Assembly (NCBI GenBank): GCA_029891385.1
Contig: CM057228.1
Span: forward strand, 29,950,214-30,014,213
Source of the DNA: Erythroxylum novogranatense
Taxonomy: Eukaryota > Streptophyta > Magnoliopsida > Malpighiales > Erythroxylaceae
Direction of reading: 5' to 3'
DNA length: 64,000 nt
The position numbers were made by a program, and so were the translations under genes. Below the pieces are notes generated by a model. That model had not been told where the DNA came from. It made no database searches and saw nothing but the letters and a program-made list of their open reading frames with translations. This document shows, in pieces, positions 1-11,857 of this stretch (positions are counted from its first letter, which is position 1; every line of letters starts with the position of its first letter).

Positions 1-385
1 GAGAAATGCTAGAAAGATGAGATTAATGATAGAAATATATGTATGGAAGATCAATAGGTTGATTTTGAATGATAAAGATATAGATATATATATATGGAAG
101 TTCAAAAGGATTAAATTGAATGGTATGGGTCCATATTACGGTTATTAAGAATTGGACCATTGACTTGTGTAAATCTATTAAAACATATTGATATGATATG
201 ATATTGGTGGTATTTGATACAAGAAGTGATAAATTGTGAGTAAGTTGAGAAATAAGTATGATGAGAAATTAGTTCAGAAAGTGATTGAATATGATTATTT
301 GAAGAGATGATTTCAGAGAATAAGTTACTTGGTGATTCTTTCGATAGGAATTTCGAGGGCGAAATTCTTTTAAGAGGGGGAGAAT
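1..385 (+). mobile_element. 3' end of internal region of element A, with polypurine tract
   Basis: Non-coding AT-rich sequence that matches, in reverse complement, the segment next to the left LTR of element E (from 32309 rightwards), so it is the end of the internal region of an A/E-family gypsy element. It ends in a purine-rich tract (371-385, TAAGAGGGGGAGAAT) directly before the LTR, the normal site of plus-strand priming. The nearby text 'ttcgagggcgaaattc' is a relic of the usual coding end of gypsy pol. No intact frame is left. The rest of the element lies before the window. Confidence 0.75.
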
Positions 386-1344
386 TGTTGGACCCCGATC
401 TTTCAGTGGAAATTGGAAATATGAAAATGAAAATTGATAAGAGTTTTTATATATGAATGGAGTTATAGATATTTTTTGCCTTAAGGAAATTGATGAGAAA
501 AGATTTGTTTGATTTGATAACTTTGGGTTTCAAATAGATTTGTATGGGTTATGAAAGTTCAAGTGGATGAGTGGATTGAAATGGAAGTTGAAATCAAGAA
601 ATAGAAAGTGAAAGTGTAAAATTTTGAAGAAATTAGAAAGTAAAGACAATTTGGTTGGTTATGCATGTGGTGTTTTAAGTTAGATTATTGCAAGAATAAG
701 ATTTCATTCATATGTGGAGAATGATGGAGTTTTGTATCTTTTGTACTTGGACTTGAATACTGATGTTGTAATATGGCTTGGAATGTCATTTCATTTTATA
801 AACATTTATCTTATGATGTTAATGAGACATGGATTTATATATGGATATGAAAGATCAATTGTGTATGAATATCAATTGTGTATAGATTTGTGTGTATTAA
901 GCTTGAGAGGAATTAGTTGAAGAGTTTGTGGTGATGTATTGATATGTGAAGTTGATGTGTTAGAATGGTGTTAGAAACTTCAATGGCAAATCAGACTTGA
1001 CTTTAGATATATTTGGCCAAAGTGGTCTTAATGAAAGTTGTAGCTCATGTTTCCAGTTTTCTAACGCCATAAAGTATGCAATTTTTCGATATCGGGGCAA
1101 GAAGTTATGATTAATTGAAGTTTGGATATTGCTTAGGTGATTGCTAAACGGGCAGAAACTTTGATTGAAAAATTGACTTATCTAGAGAGTGAAGTTACTT
1201 TGGAATTTATTATGAACATTGTAGAGGTTGTTTTATCTTTCCATTGATATAAAGCATGAAAATATTGGACAAGAGAGTAGAAAGTTACGATCTTTCTAAG
1301 TGGGGATGTTCTGGAGAAAGGGGTCAGACGAAGTTAGTATTCAT

Positions 1345-1600
1345 TTTTAAATGCGTGATGACGTCATCTTAAATGCGTGATGACGTCATCACGAACGAAT
1401 TCTAACGTCTGTCTTGGCGTCACCAGATGAATTTTTGCGTCTGTCTTGGCGTCATCACAAACAATTCGTGTCTGTCTGACATCATCACGAGCAATTTTTT
1501 TGCGTCTGTCTTGCGTCACCACGACGCAATTTTTGCGTCTGTCTTGGCGTCATCATCACGCAATTTGCGTCTGTGCTGACGTCATCGTCTGCTTTTGTGT
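1345..1600 (+). repeat. U3 minisatellite with TGACGTCA palindromes (LTR A)
   Basis: Degenerate tandem array of units mixing 'gcgtctgtcttggcgtcatc' and 'gatgacgtcatc'. Perfect TGACGTCA palindromes lie at 1359-1366 and 1381-1388. It sits upstream of the LTR TATA box, where enhancers of plant LTRs lie. TGACG is the core site of plant TGA-class bZIP factors, so an enhancer role is inferred. Counterparts are at about 15338-15460 (LTR C) and 35760-35910 (right E LTR). Confidence 0.7.
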
Positions 1601-2236
1601 TTTTGACCCCTCTTCCTTCTTTTGGTCATAACTTTTTGTGTAGACCTCCGATTGAGTCGATTTTCGAAGCGTTGGATTCCTAAGACATTTTTCTATCTTT
1701 TCATACTATATAGATCGGTTTTGGCATTAAACGGAAAAAGATCGACCTGATCAAAGTGAGCTGATCGGTTGTAAAAGTTTGAACAGTGTTTAGTATTTTT
1801 GATATATCTCGGTTGGTAGAGCTCCGATTGATCTGATTCTTTTTGGAAATTAAACTAGAGACATGGGGCTAAAAATTTTATTAAGGAACTGATCAGCAAT
1901 GTAGCCTCTAAGACTTCCAAATTCAGGTCGGAAGTTAGGTGTAGTGTTCAGCCTCGAATATGAAGAACAGACTTCAGTATTTTGGAGATATCTTGAGCTA
2001 TAGAACTCCGATTGATCCGATTCTTGAAGAGTCGGATTCGTAAGACATAGAGGAACATTTCTCTAGAAGAAAGTTTTGTCAAATGGCTTCATTTACCTGA
2101 TAAAAATAATCAGGCAAGATGTCAGTTTTAAAGACCAATGAAAGGGCAATTTTGGAAGTTTACTTAAAGGGTTGAGTTTATAGGCTTAAATGGAGGGACT
2201 TATGGGTCATTCCTCATTCATTAAATGTCCTGATAC

Positions 2237-2244
2237 TATAAAAG
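2237..2244 (+). promoter_or_regulatory. TATA box of LTR A
   Basis: TATAAAAG in 'gatactataaaagcaag'. The same box in the same context is found on the minus strand in the right E LTR (35107-35114), which marks it as the family's promoter. It is followed about 35 bp later by the purine-rich leader 'aagagaaaagaagg'. Confidence 0.7.
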
Positions 2245-4518
2245 CAAGTGGGCTGTCATTTTAAGAGGCAACCCACGACACTTAAGAGAAAAGAAGGAAT
2301 AAGAGAAGAAGAGAGAAGAGAGAAGGAAGAGTAAGTTTCGGAGGAGAAAGTGTAACATCCCATCCCCGACTGGAAGGGTAAAGTAGTAAATTGGCATAGG
2401 ATGAGAGTGATAGGGATTTCTTGGTATTGTTCAAGCATACTGGTACTAGCGAACAGCAAAATCTGTGCACATGAAATGACTGTACATGCATACATGATAT
2501 TTCCGGTTTGCGTGCCTAAGACAATTTTATTGGAATTAACGTGGTTAATGGGTTTGAAAAATTATTCTGAGTGCGCCATAAATTGTTTTCTATTTTAAGG
2601 GATTTTTAGGAATTTTTCTGGAATTTTTCGGAGAAAATTTCCGGACCATTAAAATCGCCAATTGGCGAACCGGTTGATTTTCGGTAGCGAAAATTTCTAT
2701 CCAATGGCACTGTAATATTGGGTATATTATTTTGAGATTGAAATTAGGGCCATTGGACTAGAATGAGTCAAATTGCATTAGGGTTGAATAAAAAGTTTTT
2801 GTCTTTTATCTTTTTTGTCTTTTTCTCAAAAATGCCAAGTGTCCCCCCTTCATTTATTATACTTGTCTTATTCTCTTAATCTATACACGATTCTCCTCCT
2901 TGAAATATCTAAAAACTCATTTGGAAAGCTTGTTTTCTTCATCCATCCGAAAACCTTCCATTTATTTTCTCTTCTCCATTGGTTTCTCCTTCTTTAAGTG
3001 TTATCTTCCTCCAAACTCAAGAGCTCACTTTCATGCATCTTGCTACTTTCTTACCTTGAAGATCACCATGCATAGGATGGAAAAGAAGTAAAGAAGTAAG
3101 GTAGTTGGAAAATTAAAGGCCTATGGAGATGGAGTTGGAAGCTTTAGGTAAGATGATGTTTATGTTTATGTTTTACTTATGGTTTTAATGCATGAATTCA
3201 TAAGAAAATGATTGAAAATAGGTACTAAAATTTATGGATATATCTTGACATGAAGGTCTTGATGACCTATTGGCTCAATTCTTGTGTTATTAGGATGCTT
3301 ATGCATGTGGAATTGGTGTTAGAAGTGATAGTATGTAAGTTTAAGAGGAAAGCTGGAAAATGGATTATTGACCTACTGTACTGTTTTGAGCATAACTCAT
3401 TGTGTGGTTATGAAAATGAGGCAAAGTTTGTGCCCACTGAAACTTTGGGATGTTAGTTACATTTTTGTGTGAAATAGGTGTTGGCCAATTCTAATTTTAA
3501 GAGGGTGAAATTTGGCTTGGAAAGTTACTGCCATTGACTGGAATGAATAGTATCCGAAATCATATCCTGGAGTTTTGTTAATTTTTTCTAAATTAATTGA
3601 GAAGGAGTTAGAGAAAATGGTCTAAATGAAAGTTGAAGCCTATTAAATGATCTTTCCATTTCCTCTGATTTTGCAATTTTTCGATGTGTATATGAGGAGA
3701 TATGGACTGATGACTAGTGGCTGTCTTAATGCATTGAGTGAAACCTAGTTGAAATGTCAGTTTTGGTGCACATTCTGACTAGAAGTAATTTTAGAAATTT
3801 CTGTGAATTGAATTGGGTTGAGTGACCTTCTGAAGAATTGTATAGGAAGTGATTATCTTGAAAATTATATATAGCATGCTATTTTTAAATAACAGAATTG
3901 GGACTTGTGATTTTTCAAAGATTGGACGGAAGTTAGGTCATGGACTGCTGAACAGGGCAGTCACTTGCAAGACCGTTTTAAATTGGTTAATGATGGAATT
4001 TGATTCTGATCCCTTCATGAGAAGTGTAGTACTATGTTTTATCTTTTCATGGGTATAAAGTATGTAATTTTTCGACATTTGTACAAGGAGTTATACTGTT
4101 TGAAAAATCACTATCCAATTTGAGTACTTTCAAGGGCAGTAGCCTTCACCGAATTATTTAACCTAGTTAGCTATTGAATTTGAATTTATACTGTTCATGA
4201 AAGTTGTAGATGACATTGTGAACTTATTGAGCATATTTATGTGGTAATTTCTGGCTGAAGAATCAGAGAGTTATGGAATTTGCAATATACTATTCTGTTT
4301 TAATGGGATTTGAGTAGGCAGTAGCTTTGATGGGATATTTGACACTCTTAGGGGTGAAATTGATTTTTATGGTCTTCTTGAGAATTGTAGAGGGTTTCAT
4401 GATCTTTCCAATGAGATATAGTTGGTAATGTTCTGAATTGTGTGCAATGAGTTATTGATGTTGGAAGTTGGATTAGAAATCAGGAAAAAGGGGGAAAGGG
4501 AATGAGGAATCACGCCGG

Positions 4519-4599
4519 GTCGCTAGGGCGACGCCTCGCCCTAGCGACGAGGTCGGATCAATCGGCCTCGCTAGGGCGACGTCTCGCCCCAGCGAGGCT
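4519..4599. repeat. Twin GC-rich hairpins in solo LTR L1
   Basis: Two adjacent inverted repeats. The first has a perfect 13-bp stem (4519-4531 with 4536-4548) and loop CGCC. The second has a 15-bp stem with one mismatch (4565-4579 with 4584-4598) and loop CGTC. Both share the stem core CGCTAGGGCGA. They stand out as a GC island in AT-rich LTR DNA. They occupy the slot between the AAAGTTGTAG modules and a CTCCGATTGA-like block, where other families carry minisatellites. Confidence 0.85.
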
Positions 4600-5074
4600 G
4601 GTTTGTTTCTTTTTATTTTATTATTATTTTGTGATTTCTTGTTTCTTTTATTAATTACTTTTCCGTCCGACGTCCGATTGACCTGATTCTTGAGGCATCG
4701 GATGCATAGAATATTGAATTTCATTTTGTGAGAAATAGGGAATTTTTAGACGAAAAATTGACGTGGCCCGGAGTAACGGAGCCTTTAATCACTGTTTTGT
4801 TTGATTGGGGACCTATAGAGGTCCGAATTGCGCACCGTCAGCACCAATAGATTTCTAATTTTTAGACGAATTTTTATGATGGAAAAAAAATGGGATTAGG
4901 GACGGGAATATCATGATCATGCATTGTGCACCTTCTAAGTGTTACATGTGCATTCTGAAATAGTTTTGATTGAACAATTGATAATGTATGTATCTTCGTC
5001 ATCATTATAGAGTCACACTTGAGCGTCGGTCTCACCGACGTCCATCGAGACGACGATTTTGGCTTGAAATACTG

Positions 5075-5815
5075 GTGAGTAACCTAGTTGGTTCCTCAAC
5101 CTTTATGTGTTTAATATTTTGCAATTATGCCATGTGGAGATAATGGAGGGTTATGTGTGTTTGATTTTGGTGATTTTGGACCGTAGATGTCCAAATATCC
5201 GGAATGTGATATCAAAGTGCTATTTGTGTGTAACTATGCATGGGTGCTTCAATGGAATAATTTGTGAATATGAAATTTATTAGTGATCGAATTACTGGAT
5301 GAAGGTCCAAGGAATGGGAATTGGTCTTTGAAATGTAAAATGACCGTGAATGTGAATTGGAACATGTACATTGCATGCATAAAGGTATGATCGAGATAAA
5401 AGCGGTTGTGACCGAGCGACCATCGTGTCGGGGCATATCACGCCTAACGATATGAGAGCTTTCAATGCGATGCACGAGACCTCGGGTCCAGCGTATTGAG
5501 CCTCGGGCTCGATGTATCGAGGCTTCAAGCCCATGTTTTCGAGCCCACTGCTCAACGCAATGTGCCCGCCATCGGGGCAGAGCCAAAGCGCACAGTCCAC
5601 AACAATGAAATGAAAATGAAAAGTGTCACATGTGCATTGCATCTATAAATGATTGAATATGAATTGTGTTAAAGGTGAAACACCTTACATCTGAGAAATG
5701 TGATTGTATGTATTATTTAGTAAATTGATTGAATATGCATGAGTTGAGTGAACCATCGATGATGGTTTCTCACTGAGTTCGCAAAACTCACCCAAAATTT
5801 GCAATTATTTTTCAG
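5075..5815 (+). other. Intron-like segment in LTR L1
   Basis: Donor ACTG|GTGAGTAAC at 5075 is a strong plant 5' splice site. CTCAC (branch-site-like, in 'aaaactcacccaaaa') lies about 25-30 nt before a T-rich stretch ending in TTTTTCAG at 5815. The same arrangement recurs in the other LTR families of this window. Splicing is inferred, not shown. Confidence 0.5.
5440..5585. repeat. Short GAGCC...GGCTC palindromes in LTR L1
   Basis: Clustered small palindromes, for example GAGCCTCGGGCTC at 5498-5510, with related 'cgaggcttcaagccc' and 'tcgagcccactgctc' units following. The H LTRs carry the same kind of cluster ('gagcttaaagctc', 'gagcctcaggctc') at about 26075-26150 and 43935-44005, in the same place inside the intron-like segment. 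Confidence 0.6.
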
Positions 5816-6750
5816 GACTCGAAGAATCCCCCGTTAGGCAACAGGCGATAACGTTGTTGGTTATAGAAGTAGAAAGAGATCGGGATCGGTTTTAAATGCG
5901 CATTAGTGTCCATTAGAATTGTATTCCAAAATGACTAATGGTATGTGTAATGGGCCAATGTGGTTACATTTTGTATATAAAATGGTTATTGTAATTTATG
6001 GTTGACTATTTGTAAAACTGAACCGATTGTATTAATCGAAAATGTTTATCTATGCGTTAATGCAAATTGTCTCATCGCTTTTCACACACATGAGTGTAAA
6101 TGAAAGAAAAAGGAAATAGCTCTGATCGAATGAATGTTTGAAAAAAAATTATACTGAGTTTCGACTGAGTGATGTAGCATGCCACTCTCGCGGGGCACGG
6201 ACTCGGATATCACCCTTGATGTCGGGTTCGGGTCACGCAGGAATGGGGTGTTACAGAAAGAAAAGAAAGAGAGCTAGGGCTCGATTTTTCTACCACTTGA
6301 AGAGGGATTTTAATGTCATTCCAAGAGAGAAAAAGGTGGAGGACGAAGAGAGCTTCATCTTGAACCAAGAAAATCCAAAAATGGAGGAGAAATGAGGTAA
6401 GAGCATTTTTTAAGATTTGAGTTTCTCTTGAAGTTTTGGTTTAGAATCATGAAAAATGGAATGGGTTTGTGGAGTATGAAGTTAATTTTGTTGATTGCTA
6501 AGTATTATGGGTTTAATTTTGGATGGAAATTAATTAGGTTTATGCCCAAATTTGGAATTTGGGGATTTTGGAAATTGTGATTTAAAAGCTTGAATATATG
6601 AGGGATTAGTGTTTCTAAGTTCAATTTGAGGATTAAGTTAATTATGATATTGAATTTGGGTGAAATTGCTTTAGGTGAAGTTATATTGGAAGAAAGAAGG
6701 AATCAATGGACAAATTGGAGCAAGGAACAAGTTTCTAGTGTTGATTCGAG

Positions 6751-7452
6751 GTGGGTAATGTGTTTATAATTTGAATTTATAAGCCACTACTGCTTTCTTT
6801 AAATAAAGAGATTTTCTAATTTCAATTGCATCATAAATGTTGCATCATTGTATGAATGTTTTGAAAAATCATTTTGATTCAATCATGGACTTTGGATGAA
6901 TTGCAACATACATTGTGTTATGCCTCGAAAGATTTCATGGCATTGTGTATATTCGTAAAAGAGTATTCGATTAAAGTGATTGAGCATGAGTATGTGCTTT
7001 TGTTTGGGCAAGAGAGGAACGTTGTGTTAGTCACGTGCACGTCGACGTTTAAGCCTGCTCCCGACTGCCCGTTAGAGGCCACGAGATCCTGAGAAATCGG
7101 ACTCGTTGTGTTTACGATAAACTTCGGTTTATTCGTTGTGTTTATGGAACTCTCGAGCCATGTGTTGTGCATTGCATATGTGAATTGCCATTGCATCTAT
7201 GAATTGCCAAGTTGATGCATTCATGTTTATAAATTTATGAGTTTATGGCTGAAAGCCTAAAAATCATATGTTTTGCAAATGGCGATTTGGCTACAATGAG
7301 AAAAGTACTTTTTGAAAATGTGCTTTACGGATTTCAAAGAAATGTTTTCTAAGACCAGAAAAGAAAAAGAATTTCAAGGATTTTGCTTATATATTTGTTA
7401 TAAACTGTTACCCACGGGCTGTAAAGCTCACCCCCTTCATTCCCATCCACAG
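6751..7452 (+). other. Intron-like segment in LTR A
   Basis: Donor CGAG|GTGGGTAATG at 6751, branch-like GCTCACCC about 25 nt before the end, and a pyrimidine-rich stretch ending CATCCACAG at 7452. A GC-rich island with CACGTG, GTCGAC and a TCTCGAG-like end lies inside (about 7020-7165). The donor lies about 600 nt downstream of the TATA box once the L1 insertion is removed, the same distance as in the right E LTR. Length 702 bp. Function is inferred from cross-family conservation. Confidence 0.5.
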
Positions 7453-8197
7453 GTGATGAGAAGAAGATCGGGTGAAAGAAAATGAAGATTTCTGTTTACA
7501 TGTGTTTTATTGTATTATTGTTAAGTGAGATGGTTGCTGAAAAGTCTGGAATTGTTGTGTATTGTGTACTTTGGTTTAGGGTTATGGGTAATGTATAAGG
7601 CTTGAAAATGCCACTATGATTTGCATAAAGCTTTGATTTATGAAATGGTGTATAAATCGTAATTGTATTTATGAGGTTTGGATGAGGCTATTGAGTTATG
7701 GTATTGCACATGGATGTGTTATATAACTTGTGTATATTCAACTGAGATATAAGCATGACTTGTATATGGAGAAATGTGAATGAACGGGTATTGGACGTTG
7801 GATAGTGCGATTGTATGTGAATGTTATTGGATTGAGGATATTGAAGTCACTTGTAAGAGATGGAATGAAAATGAAAGAAAGAAAGAAGGAAAAAAATGTA
7901 CACGGATTGGATTAGTTTTGACTGATAGTCTTAAGGTTTCCAACGCAAACGCTTTCTTTGATACTTGTTCACGGATGTCGGCTCCATTTTGTTACGTATC
8001 AGAAATTGGTTTCGATTCGATTTGCTTTCGATTCGTTAATGATTTGTTGAGTTTTGTGATCCAAAGTTTGCTTCGTATCTGATTTGATTTTGCCTTATGT
8101 TTCGTTTCCTTGCTTTGATTCGATTCTTATTGGTTCATATTCTTATTCGTTTTCCGTTTTCGGGTTGGGGCGTCGGTCTCTGGATTGGGTCCCAACA

Positions 8198-11193
8198 CAT
8201 AAGATATTGTTAAGAGTTACAATTGATAGAATTAGTAGAAAGGGCAATTCCATTACATTGGAGGCGTCGAAAGTCTTTGGTTGAGAATTGGAGTCTCGAA
8301 TTGTTAAGTTGACGTCCTTAACGGTCGGATGATTTCGATCTCGATCAGAGTACGTATCGACATTCCTTTCGATGTTTGAAATGAACTGAGCACAGAGTTT
8401 GATAGGATTATGCACCGACGATTTCCAATTGATTGAGGAAAACGTAGGGGGACATGGTTTTATGAAGATGAAATCGGAACCTATATGGGTATATGTTTAT
8501 AGTAAATGCAGTAAACCATTTTGTTTTCGATACAAGAAAAAGGTTAATGTTTTACATTGCATCATGATTTTTTTTATTTTTTATAAAGTGTACCTCAAAT
8601 GCATTAAGAAATTGCTACCTGATTGATATGTGATATATGAATTACGTAATGAATTTTCATGTACACAATTGAATTAATGGCTCATAAATATATTTATATG
8701 CGAGGTTAAAGGGAAGTTAATATGAAGAGTAATGATATTAGTACAAGTCCAAGAAGGTTAAATTGGTTGGTTATTGAGAGTATTTATGGGATGATCCAAT
8801 ATTTGTGGTATCAACATATGAAAGTGAGTGTACTAAGCATTAAAGTAATTCATGTGTGGGCATGATAGATGATGAAACTTGCGATATATGGGATAATTTG
8901 TTAGCTATAGTTTTAGTAAGTATGCGAAATAGAATTAATAAGTGGACAAAAAAGGATGAATATGATGATGTCACCCAAGTATATGCGGCAATAAGTAAAC
9001 TCAATGAATTGAGCATTTTTTAACCTTGTGAGGATAATAGAAATAGGTCCTTCCGAGATATTAAAAATAGCCGATAGTGTGATAATGATAATAGGTGATT
9101 GATCAGGATTGCATGCATAGTATAGATGATAGTACAAGAAAGCCGTTTTTCAAGAAGAATTTGATTAAGTTAGACTAAGTAGATCAGAGATTTTTTTTAT
9201 ATTAAAGATGATCATTAGAAGAACTGATCGGAAAGGAATAGGTAATGGTTAGAAAGTGAGTGCACTCCTGAACGACGATTTAAGTAAATACAAGTATGTA
9301 TGATGATGACGTAAAGATCGCATGAATGAATTTCTGAAATTGAGAAGATATTGATTTCTAATATGAGGAGTAGATATATAAGTTCATGTAAATAGCATGT
9401 GAAAGTATGTTAAGAGATCCCAATTTGACTTGATGAATATAGAAATTGAATATGCAAATAAGCTACAATATGAGGAGAAATTAGTATGAATAAGTCAGCA
9501 TGAGAATAAGTCCAAGTGAGGTATGAGGGAATGCAAGAAATATAGAAAAATTATTTGAGGAAAGAAATCATTTGGGAAATAAAAAGAAAGTGAGACAATG
9601 TATGGTATGAAGGAATCAGTTATTTAAGGAATCATGAGGGCTAATGAGGAGACACATGGAAATTGCTACAATTTGTTTATGTTAACACATGTCCAATAGC
9701 ACTATGATATTGGAGACCCACATGATCCAAGATTTGATGATGTATGGAAGAATACATGAAGACAAAATGTTTAAAGCGTATGAGGAATGTAAGTAAGACG
9801 AAATTCGAAGGATTATATTGATGCAAACTATGTCATATGGATGTGGAGATTTTTATAGTGTACATTGATGATGTATAAAGGATTAGGATAAAATCCAATA
9901 CAGCATGATAAAGTGAGTTTGTATGCATGGAGGCAATTGCAACCGTATGAGTTGATAATTTGATACATGCTTTAGAATTGCTACATAAATAACTGTTTTG
10001 AAAGTTGGAAGCCAATATATGTACAGGAACATCTTAGAAATGAGCATGCAAGTCCAAATCGTAAGTACAAATCGAAAACGTTTGGGATAATTATTGAAGT
10101 GAGAAAATTACATATGAGAATCAGGAGATTTACATAAATATCGAGGAATGATGATTGTGCAAGTAAGAAATTCCAAGTGAAGCTAAGTGTTATATTAGAT
10201 ACATTAAGCATAAATCCGATGTTGGGATTACCAGAACTAGAGCAAAAAGAAGCATAGCATGTGGGACTTAGCATATCCCAAATTAAAGAGTATGTTGCGA
10301 GATTGAAATCAGACAATAGGAAAAATGATACATGATGAATGAAATAAGAAATATATGAAATCAAGAAAGGTGATTAAGAAAGGGAAATGTTAACAAGTAC
10401 AATTGGTGACATACGTTATGCAACCTAACAGGAATACATCGAAAGATCTTTCAGTGATTAAGAATGTCGCGTAAGCATGCAAATGTTTAAATTGATGGTT
10501 TTAACCATCAAGAATATGCTTAAGGCTTATAGTTGAAGTGCATAGGCCCATGAGATCCAAGTGTGGTTCTAGATGATAGAACTAGTGAGTTCTGTTAACT
10601 TTTTGTATAAAGAATTAGATGATAGAAGAAGTCATCGCTTTAGTATTATGATGATGAGTAAGGCCTACAAGTTATAGAAGGCCAGAATTGAGGATGTCAT
10701 TAATAAGTGATTCTGATTGAGTGATAAAAATGCAGTGAACTAAGAAAGATGAATGTGTTCGAAGGAGCAATGTCAAGAGCATGAAAATTAGTAAGAATAG
10801 GCATAAGAGTTAAGTGTGTTAGCACATAGTCATTTAGCACGACCCCGATGTAAATCCTCTCGTATAGGACAAGTTACCTTAGTGATACTCCAAGAGCTAC
10901 AATCCATGATTATGAGTACAAGCTTATGAGCACATGGTTATGAGTACATGTTAATGAATACAATCAGGCCAAGTTATACTCAAGATCAAACAAGCAGGGT
11001 CAGGATGGTATGAAATCTGAACAAGTCATGAAAAGAGTTGATCGAATCTGTTAACTAAGTTCATTGGAGAAAAAGAATTTGAGTGATGAAGTAAAATGGA
11101 AAAACAGAAGAGTACAAGAGGAAGTAAACCCTTCCCCACTAGATCAGTAAGATATGAATTTCGAGGACGAAATTCTTTTAAGAGGGAGAGAAA
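8198..11193 (+). mobile_element. Non-coding 3' internal region of element B
   Basis: AT-rich DNA with no usable frames. It ends with the gypsy-type 'gaggacgaaattcttttaag' relic and the polypurine tract AAGAGGGAGAGAAA just before LTR B. By eye, several stretches (for example about 9100-9230 and 10160-10560) resemble the internal region 39341-41721 next to the H 3' LTR, so the two belong to related elements. Where gag and pol should be there is only degenerate or unrelated sequence, so this copy is non-autonomous or very old. The 5' half and 5' LTR of B are outside the window or cut off by the insertion of A. Confidence 0.65.
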
Positions 11194-11814
11194 TGTTGGG
11201 CCCCGATTCGTAATAAGCATGTTTAAATTATTTTGAGATTTTAGTTTGATAATTTTAATTTGGTTGGAATAAATTGAGGTTTTTATTACTTAAGTTAGGA
11301 TTATTAAATGAAGGGATTTAGTGAAATTAGATTTGTTGATAAATTAGTATTTGTGATATATTGTTAGTATTGATGTTTAGGCTAATAAAGATTAAATGGG
11401 GGATTAGATTTAATTAGAGTTTATGTGGATTTTAGAAATTTATTGCAAGGATTTAGGTAAAATTAGAGTTTAAAGCAATAAGTTGATTTGAAAGAGCAAA
11501 TGAGGAAGTGAGCTTAGGTTTTAAGGCTTTAAGTTTATCAAGATGGGCTTTTAGCCCATTTTACATAACATTAAATGAGAAAGAAGGATTTAAGTGATGA
11601 ATTAAATGGGAAGAGAGTGGGGTTGTCGTATGTGAGGAGGAGAAGATGAAAAAAAAAGCTTGAATATGGGTACTTTAGTGAAGCTATGTCATTTTAGTGT
11701 AGGTTTTAAGTTAGAAAAGGCTTGTTCCTTAGGCTTTCAACTAGAAACTTCCGAAACTATAAGGGATAAGAGAGATTTTCGAAATTCATAGAGAAAGAGA
11801 GAATGAGTTTTCGG

Positions 11815-11857
11815 TTGAAGAAGAAGAAGAAGAAGAAGAAGAAGAAGAAGAAGAAGA
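11815..11857 (+). repeat. (GAA)n microsatellite
   Basis: About 14 uninterrupted GAA/AAG units in the presumed transcribed leader of LTR B, followed by 'gagaggtaag'. Purine-rich leaders also occur after the TATA boxes of LTRs A, G and H. Confidence 0.95.

Larger units (their letters stand above)
2351..6255 (+). mobile_element. Solo LTR L1 (TGTAACATCCC family) with perfect target duplication
   Basis: Starts TGTAACATCCCATCCCC and ends GGGGTGTTACA, so the ends form a TGTAAC...GTTACA inverted repeat. It is flanked by GAAAG on both sides (2346-2350 and 6256-6260), a perfect 5-bp target duplication. There is no internal region, so this is a solo LTR of about 3.9 kb left by LTR-LTR recombination. 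Its last 100 bp closely match the ends of the H LTRs (the 'cacggactcggatatcacc' region), so it is a relative of H. It holds four AAAGTTGTAG modules (about 3607, 4010, 4190, 4376), two GC-rich hairpins (4519-4599) and an intron-like segment (5075-5815). No coding capacity. Confidence 0.92.
386..8197 (+). mobile_element. LTR A (3' LTR, Ty3/gypsy, plus strand), split by solo LTR L1
   Basis: Starts TGTTGGACCCCGATC after a polypurine tract and ends GGGTCCCAACA, so it has matching TGTTGG...CCAACA ends. Removing the inserted L1 LTR and one 5-bp duplication leaves about 3.9 kb, close to the related minus-strand LTR at 33087-37226. In order it holds two copies of the AAAGTTGTAG module (about 1025-1111 and 1205-1298), a TGACGTCA-rich array (1345-1600), three CTCCGATTGA blocks (about 1624, 1797, 1985), a TATA box (2237), and an intron-like segment (6751-7452). 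The sequence after 8197 lacks a tRNA primer site and reads as internal DNA of element B. This is therefore a 3' LTR, and A was inserted into B. Confidence 0.8.

Noticed and set aside
714..920. Frame of 68 codons recurring in LTRs A, C and E (also 16303-16488, 31773-31979, 36734-36940 on the minus strand)
   Set aside because: It recurs because the LTRs are copies of one family. Length varies with small changes, it lacks a coding pattern, and it sits in U3 upstream of the TATA box.
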